A DNA stretch of 64,000 nucleotides from an uncultured Lachnospiraceae bacterium (lineage in GTDB: Bacteria; Bacillota; Clostridia; Lachnospirales; Lachnospiraceae), in NCBI GenBank assembly GCA_947628225.1, contig CANQYY010000008.1, positions 48,840-112,839 on the forward strand, in the 5' to 3' direction. Within the stretch, counting starts at the first letter, position 1. Every line of letters starts with the position of its first letter. Below are positions 27,626-35,802 of the stretch, piece after piece. Below the pieces are notes generated by a model. That model was not told the DNA's origin, searched no databases, and saw only the letters and a program-made list of their open reading frames with translations. A program made the translations under genes and the position numbers.

Positions 27626-27826
27626 ATGACAAGCAAAAGTGGTTCCAGAATGGAAGTTCCCCAGGCAAAGGAAGCCATGAACAGATTCAAGATGGAAGTT
27701 GCGAATGAAATTGGCGTAAACCTGAAGGATGGATACAATGGAGATTTGACATCTCGTGAGGCTGGTTCTATCGGCGGCGAGATGGTACGTCAGATGATTA
27801 AGAAACAGGAAGAGTCCATGAAATAA
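27626..27826 (+). CDS. Alpha/beta-type small acid-soluble spore protein
   Basis: A 66-residue DNA-binding protein that protects the spore chromosome. EVANEIGVNL and YNGDLTSREAGSIGGEMVR are the two conserved helices of the family, including the GPR protease cleavage region around EIGV. GGAGGTG precedes the ATG at 27626. It is the clearest sign that the host forms spores. A bidirectional-looking terminator follows. Confidence 0.95.
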   Translation: MTSKSGSRMEVPQAKEAMNRFKMEVANEIGVNLKDGYNGDLTSREAGSIGGEMVRQMIKKQEESMK

Positions 27827-27855
27827 TCGCATTTGAAATAAGCGGTAAAACCAAG

Positions 27856-27895
27856 CAAAAACCGCCCGGTTTGTTTATGAAACCGAGCGGTTTTT
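27856..27895 (+). terminator. Terminator after spore-protein gene
   Basis: AAAACCGCCCGGTTT and AAACCGAGCGGTTTTT form a strong stem with a 7-base loop and U tract. An A tract on the left also allows termination of leftward transcripts. Confidence 0.85.
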
Positions 27896-27925
27896 ATTTG
27901 GTTTTTTTAATTTAAATTAAAAAAA

Positions 27926-27951
27926 TTCGCAGATTATTTTCATCTGCGAAA
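27926..27951 (+). repeat. Left 26-bp inverted repeat (candidate recombination site)
   Basis: TTCGCAGAT, 7-base spacer TATTTTC, ATCTGCGAA, then A. The two 9-bp arms are perfect inverted repeats around an asymmetric 7-base centre, the layout of a tyrosine-recombinase core site. The identical 26 bp occurs inverted at 28981-29006. Read leftwards, the hairpin is followed by T7, so it can also terminate leftward transcripts. Confidence 0.9.
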
Positions 27952-27979
27952 AAATCAGCAAGATTTTCGTACATTCTCG

Positions 27980-28008
27980 ATTATAGCAATAAATCGTTTC
28001 TTTGTCAA
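27980..28008 (-). promoter_or_regulatory. Consensus sigma-A promoter pointing out of the invertible segment
   Basis: On the minus strand TTGACA (28003-28008) and TATAAT (27980-27985) are separated by exactly 17 bases, a perfect consensus. It points left, away from the recombinase and across the left repeat toward the terminators. If the segment between the repeats inverts, it would point right, toward the surface-protein gene at 29131. Confidence 0.85.
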
Positions 28009-28035
28009 ATTATATTTATGATTGGAGGAGAGCCT

Positions 28036-28992
28036 ATGTCAGATAAAATGGAAGAAATTGCCACGCAGTGGTTATATGAAATTAAGAGAAGCAAAAAATA
28101 TTCCACCTTTGTAAAATATGAAAGCATCTATCGATGCCATCTCATGTCCCATATGAAAAATCTGGATATAGGGGATATCAGCGAGGAAATCTGCCGGCAG
28201 ATGCTGCGTGAGGAATACGCCGGGGAAAGCCATCCCGGTTCCGGCACGTTATCCAAAAGTGTTATGGACAGCATATGCAGCGTGCTTAATCAGATTTTAT
28301 ACTTTGGGGGAAGTCCCGTTACGATACACAGCAAAGATGTTTTAGCGGGACTCCCGCTGCAGACATTTCACCGGCTTCCTGTCTTTTCCGTCCATGAACA
28401 GGCGCGGTTAGTCCATTATCTCCGGCAAAATGTAGATTCCTATAAATTAGGAATCCTTACCTGTCTGCTTACCGGCATCCGTCTGGGGGAAATCTGCGCA
28501 TTAGAAACCAGAGATATTCATTTACAGGATCGCTTTATCATTATACATCAGACGGTACAGCGGATTGCCGCCGATAAAGGGGAAAAGAAAACGGCGCTAT
28601 TAGTAACCGCCCCTAAAACATTTCATTCGGAGAGAAGGATACCTATCTGCTCTACTCTGGAAATTATTTTAAAAAAAGATATGAAAGAGAGCGTATATCT
28701 GGTAAATGGCAATCGCCTTATGGAACCGAGGACCTATCAATATCTGTTTCACAAAATACTGCAGAAATTGTCCATTGAAAGAAAAGGATTTCATGCCCTG
28801 CGCCATACGTTTGCGACCAACTGTATTGCCAGCGGCATGGATCCGAAATGCCTGAGTGAGATTTTGGGACATTCTGATGTAAAGACAACACTAAACCGAT
28901 ATGTTCATCCGAGTATGGAAATGAAGCGGGAGCAAATGGATTCCTTCGCCTGTTACAACCGCCGGATTTGGGATCGGGGATTTCGCAGATGA
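28036..28992 (+). CDS. Tyrosine site-specific recombinase
   Basis: A 318-residue integrase-type recombinase. The N-terminal half is a SAM-like core-binding domain. The catalytic domain shows Arg in LLTGIRLGEICALE, His-x-x-Arg in HALRHTFATNC, His in LGHSDVKTTLNRYVH, and the nucleophile Tyr in NRYVH. GGAGGAG before the ATG at 28036 favours that start over 28018. The gene lies wholly between two identical inverted 26-bp repeats, and its last codons and stop are encoded within the right repeat, so the protein is unchanged in either orientation. It most likely inverts its own segment. Confidence 0.9.
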   Translation: MSDKMEEIATQWLYEIKRSKKYSTFVKYESIYRCHLMSHMKNLDIGDISEEICRQMLREEYAGESHPGSGTLSKSVMDSICSVLNQILYFGGSPVTIHSKDVLAGLPLQTFHRLPVFSVHEQARLVHYLRQNVDSYKLGILTCLLTGIRLGEICALETRDIHLQDRFIIIHQTVQRIAADKGEKKTALLVTAPKTFHSERRIPICSTLEIILKKDMKESVYLVNGNRLMEPRTYQYLFHKILQKLSIERKGFHALRHTFATNCIASGMDPKCLSEILGHSDVKTTLNRYVHPSMEMKREQMDSFACYNRRIWDRGFRR

Positions 28993-29006
28993 AAATAATC
29001 TGCGAA
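28981..29006 (-). repeat. Right 26-bp inverted repeat (candidate recombination site)
   Basis: Exact reverse complement of 27926-27951, including the asymmetric 7-base centre (GAAAATA here). It contains the recombinase stop codon. Rightward transcripts meet no T run after this hairpin, so they can read on toward 29131. Confidence 0.9.
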
Positions 29007-29130
29007 ACAAAAAAACAATCGGGAGGCGGAAAGGAGGTTATATACAAAGTAGCTTGTTTTTTTGGAAAAAGCAAGAAAAATCAGTATATTGACATAATAA
29101 ATTTACAAAATGATAACAGGAGGTATTGAA

Positions 29131-32100
29131 ATGGTTACAAAACCAATAAAAAAGGGGATTTCCATTTTACTGGCAATGGCACTGGCAGTAACGTCAGCCG
29201 CCGCCGGTGGAAAAACGGACGCAGATGCTAAGGCGAAAAAGGCAACTGCTATTCAACTGACAGCGCCGTATTCGACCCAGGACAAAACCGTATCTGCAAC
29301 ATTGACCCTAAAGAAGGGACAATCATTTAAGATTAAGACGAAGGTTTTCCCAAAAAAAGCGAGAAAATCTACTAAACTGACTTACAAAAGCAGTAAAAAA
29401 AAGGTGGCCTCTGTTTCAAAAAAAGGGCGCATTACTGCTAAGAAGCCGGGAAAGACAACAGTTACGGTCCGTGCAAAGAAAAATAAAAAAATTAAGGCGG
29501 TTATTAAAGTAACTGTAGTAAAATCATTAAAAAAAGTAAAAAAGATCCAATTAAATAAATCATCGCTTGTTCTTACTTTGGGGAGCAGTAAAGCCAAAGA
29601 GCAATTAAGGGCAACGATTCTCTCTCCCAAAAAGCCGACCGTTAAGAAGGTGAATTGGTATTCTACCAATAAAAAAGCAGCTTCTGTCGACAGCAAGGGA
29701 GTGGTAACAGCAAAAAAGGCAGGAACAGCAGAGATCATAGCAGTTGCCGCCGATGGAAGAGGGGCAAAAGCAGTCTGCAAGGTAACCGTGCAAAAGGCAG
29801 GAAGCATTGCCGGACCGTCCGGAATGCCTGTTGTGCCCGGAAAACCTGTTACGTCCGGAGCGCCTGTTACGTCCGGAGCGCCTGTTACATCCGGAGAACC
29901 TGTTACGTCTGGAGCGCCTGTTACGTCTGGAAATCCTGTTACGTCTGAGGATCCGTCTTCATCCGTAGCGCCTACTACGTCGGCAAGTCCTTCCCCCTCT
30001 GCTGCGGTAAGCGCTCTCTCGATTGTTTCAGGAGGACGCACCGGAATCAAGCAGGGAGAAACTCTGACCTTGAAGACGGAAGGAAGCTATACGGGAACAG
30101 TCAACTGGTCGGTAACGGATAAGACCGGCGTTTCCATCAGCCCGGCCGGAGTTCTTACAGTTGCTTCCAACGCTGCCGCCGGCGGAAAAATCACAGTTAC
30201 GGCAACAGCGGCAGATAACTCAGCCAATGCCACTGCTTCCTTTACGATCGTGGAAAATGCAACTCCGGTTCTGAGCGAAAAGCAGGTACAGCTCAATCAG
30301 GATTCCGAAACAACGCCGGGCGGTCTTACCTACCGGAGCCCGGACGCTTATTCTACTGTTGTCGATCCGGAGCGCGGCGAAGTGATTCGTTTCGACGCCA
30401 GCCAGGGCTATACCAGCAGTTCCTATGACGTTCTGGCATGGATGGATGTAGACCAGAAATATGCCGGCAAGACCGTGACTATTTCCGCCTACCTCAAATA
30501 TGAAAAAAATGAAAATATTAAGAAAAAAATGAATCTTGTTATTAACGAGCGCTGGGGTTACACTAACCCGGTAGTGAAGTGGAATGCCGAGCCGGATACT
30601 TGGTATCATATAACCGGAACCTATACTTTCCCGGCGTATTCCAGCAGCAAATATAACGGAAGCGTCAATCGGCTGTATATCTGCCGTGACACCGAGCTTG
30701 GAAAGAATAGTGATGGCGAGAACGTTAATGCCGTTTACTATATTGACGATTTGATGTTCTGTGTGGATAAGCCGGAGATATCCGGAGTAACCGTTAAGGC
30801 AAACAACGATGCCAAGACGGTTTACCAGAACCACAACCTTCAGTTTACTTCTACCGTCCAGGGAACCGGAAGCCCGTCGCAGGAGGTTACCTATTCCCTT
30901 GACCCCGCCGTACCGGGAGCTTCCATTGATGATACCGGATTGTTAAAAGTCGGTAATGTGGCGGCAGATACTAATATTACGGTAAAAGCGACTTCAAAAG
31001 AAGATTCGTCCGTATCCGGTACCGCCACCGTGAAGGTACTGGCGCAGACGATCGAGTCTGTGAAAGTTACCGCCGCAAATGGCGCTACAGAAATATATCA
31101 GGGCAATTCCCTTCAATTAAACGCCAGTGTGACCAGCACCGGCGAGCCGGATACCTCCGTGACGTGGAGCATTGATCCGACGGTGCAGGGAGTTTCCATC
31201 AGCAACAAGGGACTTCTTAGCGTAGAAAACTCCGTTAAGGATGGGACCGAAATCCATGTAAAGGCAACTTCGGTATTTGATGAAACAAAGTCAGATCAGT
31301 ATACCGTTACGGTCCGCGCCAACAAGGTTACTTCTGTAAGCATAACGGCTGCCGGAGATAAAACAACGGTTTCCGCTGACCTGCCGCTGCGGCTGTCCGC
31401 CAAGGTGGAAGTTGCCGGAACCCCATCGGAAGAGCTGACCTGGTCGATACAGGAGCAGGTAAAGGGAGCATCTCTTGCTTCCACCACAGGAAGCAGCAAT
31501 ACCCTTTCCGTCACTTCTGATGTGGAAAAGGAAACGAAAATTACCGTGCGCGCCACCTCGGATTTTGATCCCGAAAAATATGGGGAAATTACCATTACGG
31601 TTCAAAAAGATGAGGCAGGAACTTTTGATATCAATAAATTAAATGTGGAATATTTCGAGAACTTTGATACGACCGGCACTACACTGGATACGCTACAAGC
31701 GGCTGACGTACTCTCCTGGAAATTTACCAAACCGACGGATGAGAATTTCTCCACCACATTTACCAATGACAGCTTTGTGAAGGTTTATAAAAATATGGGC
31801 CTCTTCAACCCGGATCCCAGCCTGACGACTACGGCAAAGCGCAGAACCGCTGCCTTCCAGGGCTTTTTCGGCGCCGAGGAGGACTATCTGCAGTTTAAGC
31901 TCCAGAACAAAGGCGAAACGGACAAGACCTATACCCTGTCCTTTATGTTCCGTTTTGCCAACATTGATGATGATTCAAGTGCTATAATGAGCGAGATGCT
32001 TACAAACCCCACCTATGTTTCCTATGAACTCCCGCTAAAACTTGTGGCAGTCGACGATTCGGAACAGACGACAACCGTAACCGATAACATCAAAATCCCG

Positions 32101-32604
32101 TTCCGTGATTACCGCTATAACACTAGCCACAAAGAATACTATGATATTTCAGGTTCTGTCAAGGTGCCGGCCGGTAAGACCGTCCGCCTGCGCCTGATGT
32201 TAGACGGCGACCTGCCGAAATGCCTCTCGTCGGAGCATGCAGCTAAAGGAGAGGGCTACAGCGACATGCCCCACCCCTGCTCATTTACAGTTGACAACGT
32301 GGCAATTTCCACCGGGGATATTCCCACTGTTACTATAAAATCCGGCGAAACGTATGAGTTGAATCTGGACGTTCTGGAAACCGATACCGTAAGATACATC
32401 ACAAACTATTATCTGTCCCAGTTTACTTATACCGAAGCCAAGGAAGAGTACGAGGGGCTGAGATTTAAAAATCCGCCCGCCACAGTGGACGACACAGGTA
32501 AAATTACAGCGTCCGCGCCCGGCACTACAACGCTGATTGCTGAGATTACACATCAGGACGCAACTGTGGAGCGGAGGCAGTGTATTGTAAAGGTAACGGA
32601 ATAA
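29131..32604 (+). CDS. Large secreted surface protein with Ig-like repeats and carbohydrate-binding-like domain
   Basis: A 1157-residue exported protein. It has a signal peptide (GISILLAMALAVTSAAAG), then two lysine-rich BIG2-like domains (about 35-225, e.g. TYKSSKKKVASVSKKGRITAKKPG). A six-fold PVTSGx linker follows, another Ig-like domain, and a jelly-roll region with PDTWYHITGTYTF and VYYIDDLMF typical of CBM4/9-type modules. Three further Ig-like repeats of ~85 residues and a C-terminal region complete it. No LPxTG anchor is visible. CAGGAGGT precedes the ATG. No good promoter lies between it and the right inverted repeat, which fits control by the invertible segment. Confidence 0.8.
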   Translation: MVTKPIKKGISILLAMALAVTSAAAGGKTDADAKAKKATAIQLTAPYSTQDKTVSATLTLKKGQSFKIKTKVFPKKARKSTKLTYKSSKKKVASVSKKGRITAKKPGKTTVTVRAKKNKKIKAVIKVTVVKSLKKVKKIQLNKSSLVLTLGSSKAKEQLRATILSPKKPTVKKVNWYSTNKKAASVDSKGVVTAKKAGTAEIIAVAADGRGAKAVCKVTVQKAGSIAGPSGMPVVPGKPVTSGAPVTSGAPVTSGEPVTSGAPVTSGNPVTSEDPSSSVAPTTSASPSPSAAVSALSIVSGGRTGIKQGETLTLKTEGSYTGTVNWSVTDKTGVSISPAGVLTVASNAAAGGKITVTATAADNSANATASFTIVENATPVLSEKQVQLNQDSETTPGGLTYRSPDAYSTVVDPERGEVIRFDASQGYTSSSYDVLAWMDVDQKYAGKTVTISAYLKYEKNENIKKKMNLVINERWGYTNPVVKWNAEPDTWYHITGTYTFPAYSSSKYNGSVNRLYICRDTELGKNSDGENVNAVYYIDDLMFCVDKPEISGVTVKANNDAKTVYQNHNLQFTSTVQGTGSPSQEVTYSLDPAVPGASIDDTGLLKVGNVAADTNITVKATSKEDSSVSGTATVKVLAQTIESVKVTAANGATEIYQGNSLQLNASVTSTGEPDTSVTWSIDPTVQGVSISNKGLLSVENSVKDGTEIHVKATSVFDETKSDQYTVTVRANKVTSVSITAAGDKTTVSADLPLRLSAKVEVAGTPSEELTWSIQEQVKGASLASTTGSSNTLSVTSDVEKETKITVRATSDFDPEKYGEITITVQKDEAGTFDINKLNVEYFENFDTTGTTLDTLQAADVLSWKFTKPTDENFSTTFTNDSFVKVYKNMGLFNPDPSLTTTAKRRTAAFQGFFGAEEDYLQFKLQNKGETDKTYTLSFMFRFANIDDDSSAIMSEMLTNPTYVSYELPLKLVAVDDSEQTTTVTDNIKIPFRDYRYNTSHKEYYDISGSVKVPAGKTVRLRLMLDGDLPKCLSSEHAAKGEGYSDMPHPCSFTVDNVAISTGDIPTVTIKSGETYELNLDVLETDTVRYITNYYLSQFTYTEAKEEYEGLRFKNPPATVDDTGKITASAPGTTTLIAEITHQDATVERRQCIVKVTE
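29845..29952 (+). repeat. Six 18-bp repeats encoding a PVTSG linker
   Basis: The 18-bp unit CCTGTTACGTCCGGAGCG is repeated six times with few changes and encodes PVTSG plus one variable residue. It is a Thr/Ser/Pro spacer between domains of the surface protein and prone to slippage in whole codons. Confidence 0.9.
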
Positions 32605-32649
32605 TTTATAGTTGCTTATTTGATTGTTTTGTTAACATACCCTACAGAA

Positions 32650-32684
32650 GGGCGGATGAGATCTTGTATTTCATCCGCCTTTTC
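32650..32684 (+). terminator. Terminator after surface-protein gene
   Basis: GGCGGATGA (32651-32659) pairs with TCATCCGCC (32671-32679), followed by TTTT. Confidence 0.85.
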
Positions 32685-32778
32685 CATAGTTACAGGTATG
32701 AAACGGGGCAAAAAAGAGGCGCGGGCAGATAAAAAAATGCAAAATTACATTTTTATGCCACATTTTCCTGATATTATA

Positions 32779-32856
32779 TACACAGTAGTTACTGAGTGAC
32801 TACTACTCCCACCCTATTATACGATGAAAAACACTCCGGTTTCCGGGGTGTTTTTC
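32779..32856 (+). ncRNA. Candidate small RNA ending in a terminator
   Basis: Downstream of ATATTATATA lies an AGTAGT/ACTACT hairpin (about 32785-32806), then an unpaired C-rich run ACTCCCACCC. The end is a strong GC hairpin at 32828-32850 (AACACTCCGG with CCGGGGTGTT) followed by T5. No ORF fits. A short RNA with an exposed C-rich loop and its own terminator resembles Gram-positive regulatory RNAs; alternatively it is a leader of asd. The rest of the 318-base gap (32605-32922) holds only the previous terminator. Confidence 0.35.
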
Positions 32857-32922
32857 ATTATTGAAATATTTCCCGAAATGTAGTATGATAAAAGGGATTA
32901 TGAACATAGATGGAGGAAGAAA

Positions 32923-34008
32923 ATGAGTGATAAGTTAAAGGCAGGTATCCTTGGCGGTACCGGTATGGTAGGACAGAGATTTATCTCGTTATTGGAAGAT
33001 CATCCGTGGTTTGAGGTGACAACGATTGCCGCCAGTCCGAGAAGCGCCGGAAAGACCTATGAGGAGGCAGTCGGCGGACGTTGGAAAATGCAGAGCGCTA
33101 TGCCGGAAGCAGTAAAGAAGATTATCGTAAAGAATGTCAATGACATAGAGGCAGTGAGCCGTGAAGTTGATTTTGTATTCAGCGCAGTAGATATGACAAA
33201 AGAAGAGATTAAAAAAATCGAGGAGGATTATGCCAGGGCGGAGATCCCGGTTGTATCGAATAACAGCGCGCACAGATGGACCAAAGATGTGCCGATGATT
33301 GTGCCGGAGGTAAATCCGGAGCATCTGGAAGTAATTGAGAGCCAGAAGAAACGTCTGGGGACGGAAAGAGGATTTATTTGCGTAAAGCCAAATTGCTCCA
33401 TACAAAGTTATGCCCCGGCATTGACGGCATGGAGAAAATTTGAGCCGACGGAGGTAGTGGCGGCTACCTATCAGGCGATTTCCGGCGCCGGAAAAACCTT
33501 TCAGGACTGGCCGGAGATGGAGCATAATATTATCCCGTTTATCGGAGGCGAGGAAGAAAAAAGCGAGCAGGAGCCGCTTCGTATTTGGGGAAAAGTAGTA
33601 AATGGCGAGATTGTAAAGGCGGAAAAGCCGTTAATAACCAGTCAGTGTATCCGCGTGCCGGTATTGGATGGGCATACGGCGGCTGTGTTTGTAAATTTTG
33701 CAAAGAAACCGACAAAGGAGGAACTGATCCGGGCTCTGGTAGAATTTAAAGGGGCTCCTCAGGAGCTGAAGCTGCCAAACGCGCCGAAGCAGTTTATTCA
33801 GTATTTAGAAGAGGATGACCGCCCGCAGGTGGCGCTGGACGTAAATTATGAAAATGGTTTCGGCGTCAGCATTGGACGTTTGAGGGAGGACGCATATTTT
33901 GACTGGAAGTTTGTAGGGCTTTCCCACAATACGATCCGGGGCGCTGCCGGAGGAGCAGTATTAATGGCTGAACTTTTGAAGGCAAAAGGATATCTTAAGA
34001 AGAAATAA
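32923..34008 (+). CDS. asd: Aspartate-semialdehyde dehydrogenase
   Basis: A 361-residue NADPH-dependent enzyme at the branch of lysine, threonine and methionine synthesis. GILGGTGMVGQRF is the nucleotide-binding loop, and KPNCSIQSYAPAL carries the catalytic cysteine. Sequence style and length fit the archaeal/fungal-like class rather than the E. coli class. ATGGAGGAAG precedes the ATG. It heads a run of genes continuing into the pyrimidine cluster. Confidence 0.9.
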   Translation: MSDKLKAGILGGTGMVGQRFISLLEDHPWFEVTTIAASPRSAGKTYEEAVGGRWKMQSAMPEAVKKIIVKNVNDIEAVSREVDFVFSAVDMTKEEIKKIEEDYARAEIPVVSNNSAHRWTKDVPMIVPEVNPEHLEVIESQKKRLGTERGFICVKPNCSIQSYAPALTAWRKFEPTEVVAATYQAISGAGKTFQDWPEMEHNIIPFIGGEEEKSEQEPLRIWGKVVNGEIVKAEKPLITSQCIRVPVLDGHTAAVFVNFAKKPTKEELIRALVEFKGAPQELKLPNAPKQFIQYLEEDDRPQVALDVNYENGFGVSIGRLREDAYFDWKFVGLSHNTIRGAAGGAVLMAELLKAKGYLKKK

Positions 34009-34052
34009 AGAAAAACCGGAAGGGAAGCATTGAGAGAAAAGGAGGTAGCAGG

Positions 34053-34505
34053 GTGAAATTTCGTATTTTGGTAAAAGGAATCGTACAGTACAAGGATAAC
34101 TTCCTTGCAGTAGAGCGCTGGTATGACGACCGTATTTTTGAGCCTTACCAGTGGGAATTTATTGATGGCGAAATGGAATTTGGCGAAACACCGGAAAAGG
34201 CGGTGGAGCGTATTGTGGAGGAAAAGACCGGCGTTCCGGTTCAGGTAGATAAACCCTTGTATACCTGGGGCTTTACCGCCGGGGAGATATGTACGACAGG
34301 CATTGCCTTTCTCTGCGATGCCCAGACGGACCATGTTATTCTCTCAGAGGAACTCCATGACAGTAAGTGGGTGGCGAAGGACGAGATCGGAAAAGTGATA
34401 ACAAATCAGGCGGTAGTAAGGGACATTGAGAAGGCAGGACTGCTGAACAGTTTTGATTTAGACGACTTCGGAAAGGTGGATTTATTCATTGAACCTATGG
34501 ATTAA
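34053..34505 (+). CDS. NUDIX-domain protein with degenerate NUDIX box
   Basis: A 150-residue NUDIX-fold protein. The box reads GEMEFGETPEKAVERIVEEK and then TGV. Against the consensus Gx5Ex7REUxEExGU the first catalytic Glu of REU is Ile and one Glu of the EE pair is Lys, so metal-dependent hydrolysis may be weak or lost. GGAGG precedes the GTG start. It overlaps pyrC by 17 bases, and similar genes lie beside pyrC in other Lachnospiraceae, which suggests a role tied to pyrimidine metabolism. Confidence 0.8.
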   Translation: MKFRILVKGIVQYKDNFLAVERWYDDRIFEPYQWEFIDGEMEFGETPEKAVERIVEEKTGVPVQVDKPLYTWGFTAGEICTTGIAFLCDAQTDHVILSEELHDSKWVAKDEIGKVITNQAVVRDIEKAGLLNSFDLDDFGKVDLFIEPMD

Positions 34506-35790
34506 AGGCGGACATCTTTTGGATCCGGCAAACAATCGGGATGAAATATGCGATATATTGGTAAAGGACGGAAAGGTTGCTGCAGCAGGCAGCCTTTTGT
34601 CAGATAATCCCGGGGATTTCTCCGGGGAAAACACCCGGATAATCGATGCGGCAGGGAAATATGTAATGCCCGGATTTTTGGATTTGCATGTTCATCTGCG
34701 TGAGCCGGGCTTTGAGTATAAGGAAACGATAAAGACTGGGACAGCGGCAGCCGCTAAGGGAGGATTTACGGCGGTGTGCCCGATGCCAAATACAAAACCG
34801 GCGACGGACTGTCCGGAGATGATCCGGAAGGTGCTCGATATTGCCGGACGGGACAGTAAAATACATGTCTATCCGGTGGGAGCTGTGACGAAGGAGCAGG
34901 AAGGAAAGGAAATGACCGACATAGCCGGCATGGTAAAGGCGGGGGCGAAGGCAATCAGCGAGGACGGAAAGTCCGTTATGGACGCGGAGCTTTACCGGAA
35001 TGCGATGAAAGAGGCGAAAAAGGCGGGGATTCCGGTTATGGCACACTGCGAGGATAAAAATCTGGTGGGAGCGGGAGCCATGAACGCCGGAGCGAAAGCG
35101 GAAGAACTTGGCATACCGGGTATTACCAATGCCGTAGAGGATGTTATCGTGGCAAGGGATATATTACTTGCCAAAGAAACCGGCGTAAAACTTCATTTAT
35201 GCCATTGCTCCACAAAAGACAGTGTCACGATGGTCGAATTGGCAAAAAAAGAGGGAGTAAACGTATCCGGGGAGGTTTGCCCGCATCATTTTTCCCTGAC
35301 CGAGCAGGAGATTCCCGGAGATGACGCTAATTATAAAATGAATCCGCCGCTGCGTAGTTCTGCTGACGTAGAAGCGTTGCGCCGGGGCCTTTCCGAGGGG
35401 ATAATGGAAGCAATTTCTACCGACCATGCTCCCCATGGCGAGGACGAGAAGAAAAAATCCATTGCCGAGGCTCCCTTTGGCATTGTCGGCTCGGAAACGG
35501 CTTATGCGCTGGCTGTTACCTATCTCGTAAAACCGGGCTATCTGACGCCGATGCAGCTGGCAGAGCGCATGAGTACAAACCCCTGCCGGATTTTGGGTGT
35601 GCCGGGGGGAAATCTGGCGGCAGGAATGCCGGCAGACATTACCATCGCCGATATGGATTCGGAATATGCGATTGATAAAAATAATCTGGTATCCAAGGGA
35701 AAAAACACGCCGTTTCATGGAGTAAAAGTGCAGGGAAGGGTATATTTTACTATCGTAGGCGGAGAGGTTGTTTATGAATATAAGGAATAA
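34489..35790 (+). CDS. pyrC: Dihydroorotase
   Basis: A 433-residue class I dihydroorotase that closes carbamoyl-aspartate to dihydroorotate. LHVHLREPG holds the first two zinc-ligand histidines, CPHHFSLTE further ligands, and STDHAPH the catalytic Asp. The TTG start overlaps the NUDIX gene and has a GGAAAGGTGG ribosome site about nine bases upstream. pyrF follows after 12 bases. Confidence 0.95.
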   Translation: MNLWIKGGHLLDPANNRDEICDILVKDGKVAAAGSLLSDNPGDFSGENTRIIDAAGKYVMPGFLDLHVHLREPGFEYKETIKTGTAAAAKGGFTAVCPMPNTKPATDCPEMIRKVLDIAGRDSKIHVYPVGAVTKEQEGKEMTDIAGMVKAGAKAISEDGKSVMDAELYRNAMKEAKKAGIPVMAHCEDKNLVGAGAMNAGAKAEELGIPGITNAVEDVIVARDILLAKETGVKLHLCHCSTKDSVTMVELAKKEGVNVSGEVCPHHFSLTEQEIPGDDANYKMNPPLRSSADVEALRRGLSEGIMEAISTDHAPHGEDEKKKSIAEAPFGIVGSETAYALAVTYLVKPGYLTPMQLAERMSTNPCRILGVPGGNLAAGMPADITIADMDSEYAIDKNNLVSKGKNTPFHGVKVQGRVYFTIVGGEVVYEYKE

Positions 35791-35802
35791 GGAGGAACTT
35801 CC

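Noticed and set aside
27926..29006. The two inverted repeats as plain terminators only
   Set aside because: Terminators need not be identical over 26 bp including an asymmetric 7-base centre, and the right copy has no T run. The left copy may still terminate leftward transcripts.
29382..30050. 222-codon antisense ORF opposite the surface-protein gene
   Set aside because: It is the shadow of Lys-rich and PVTSG repeat coding; no start signals.
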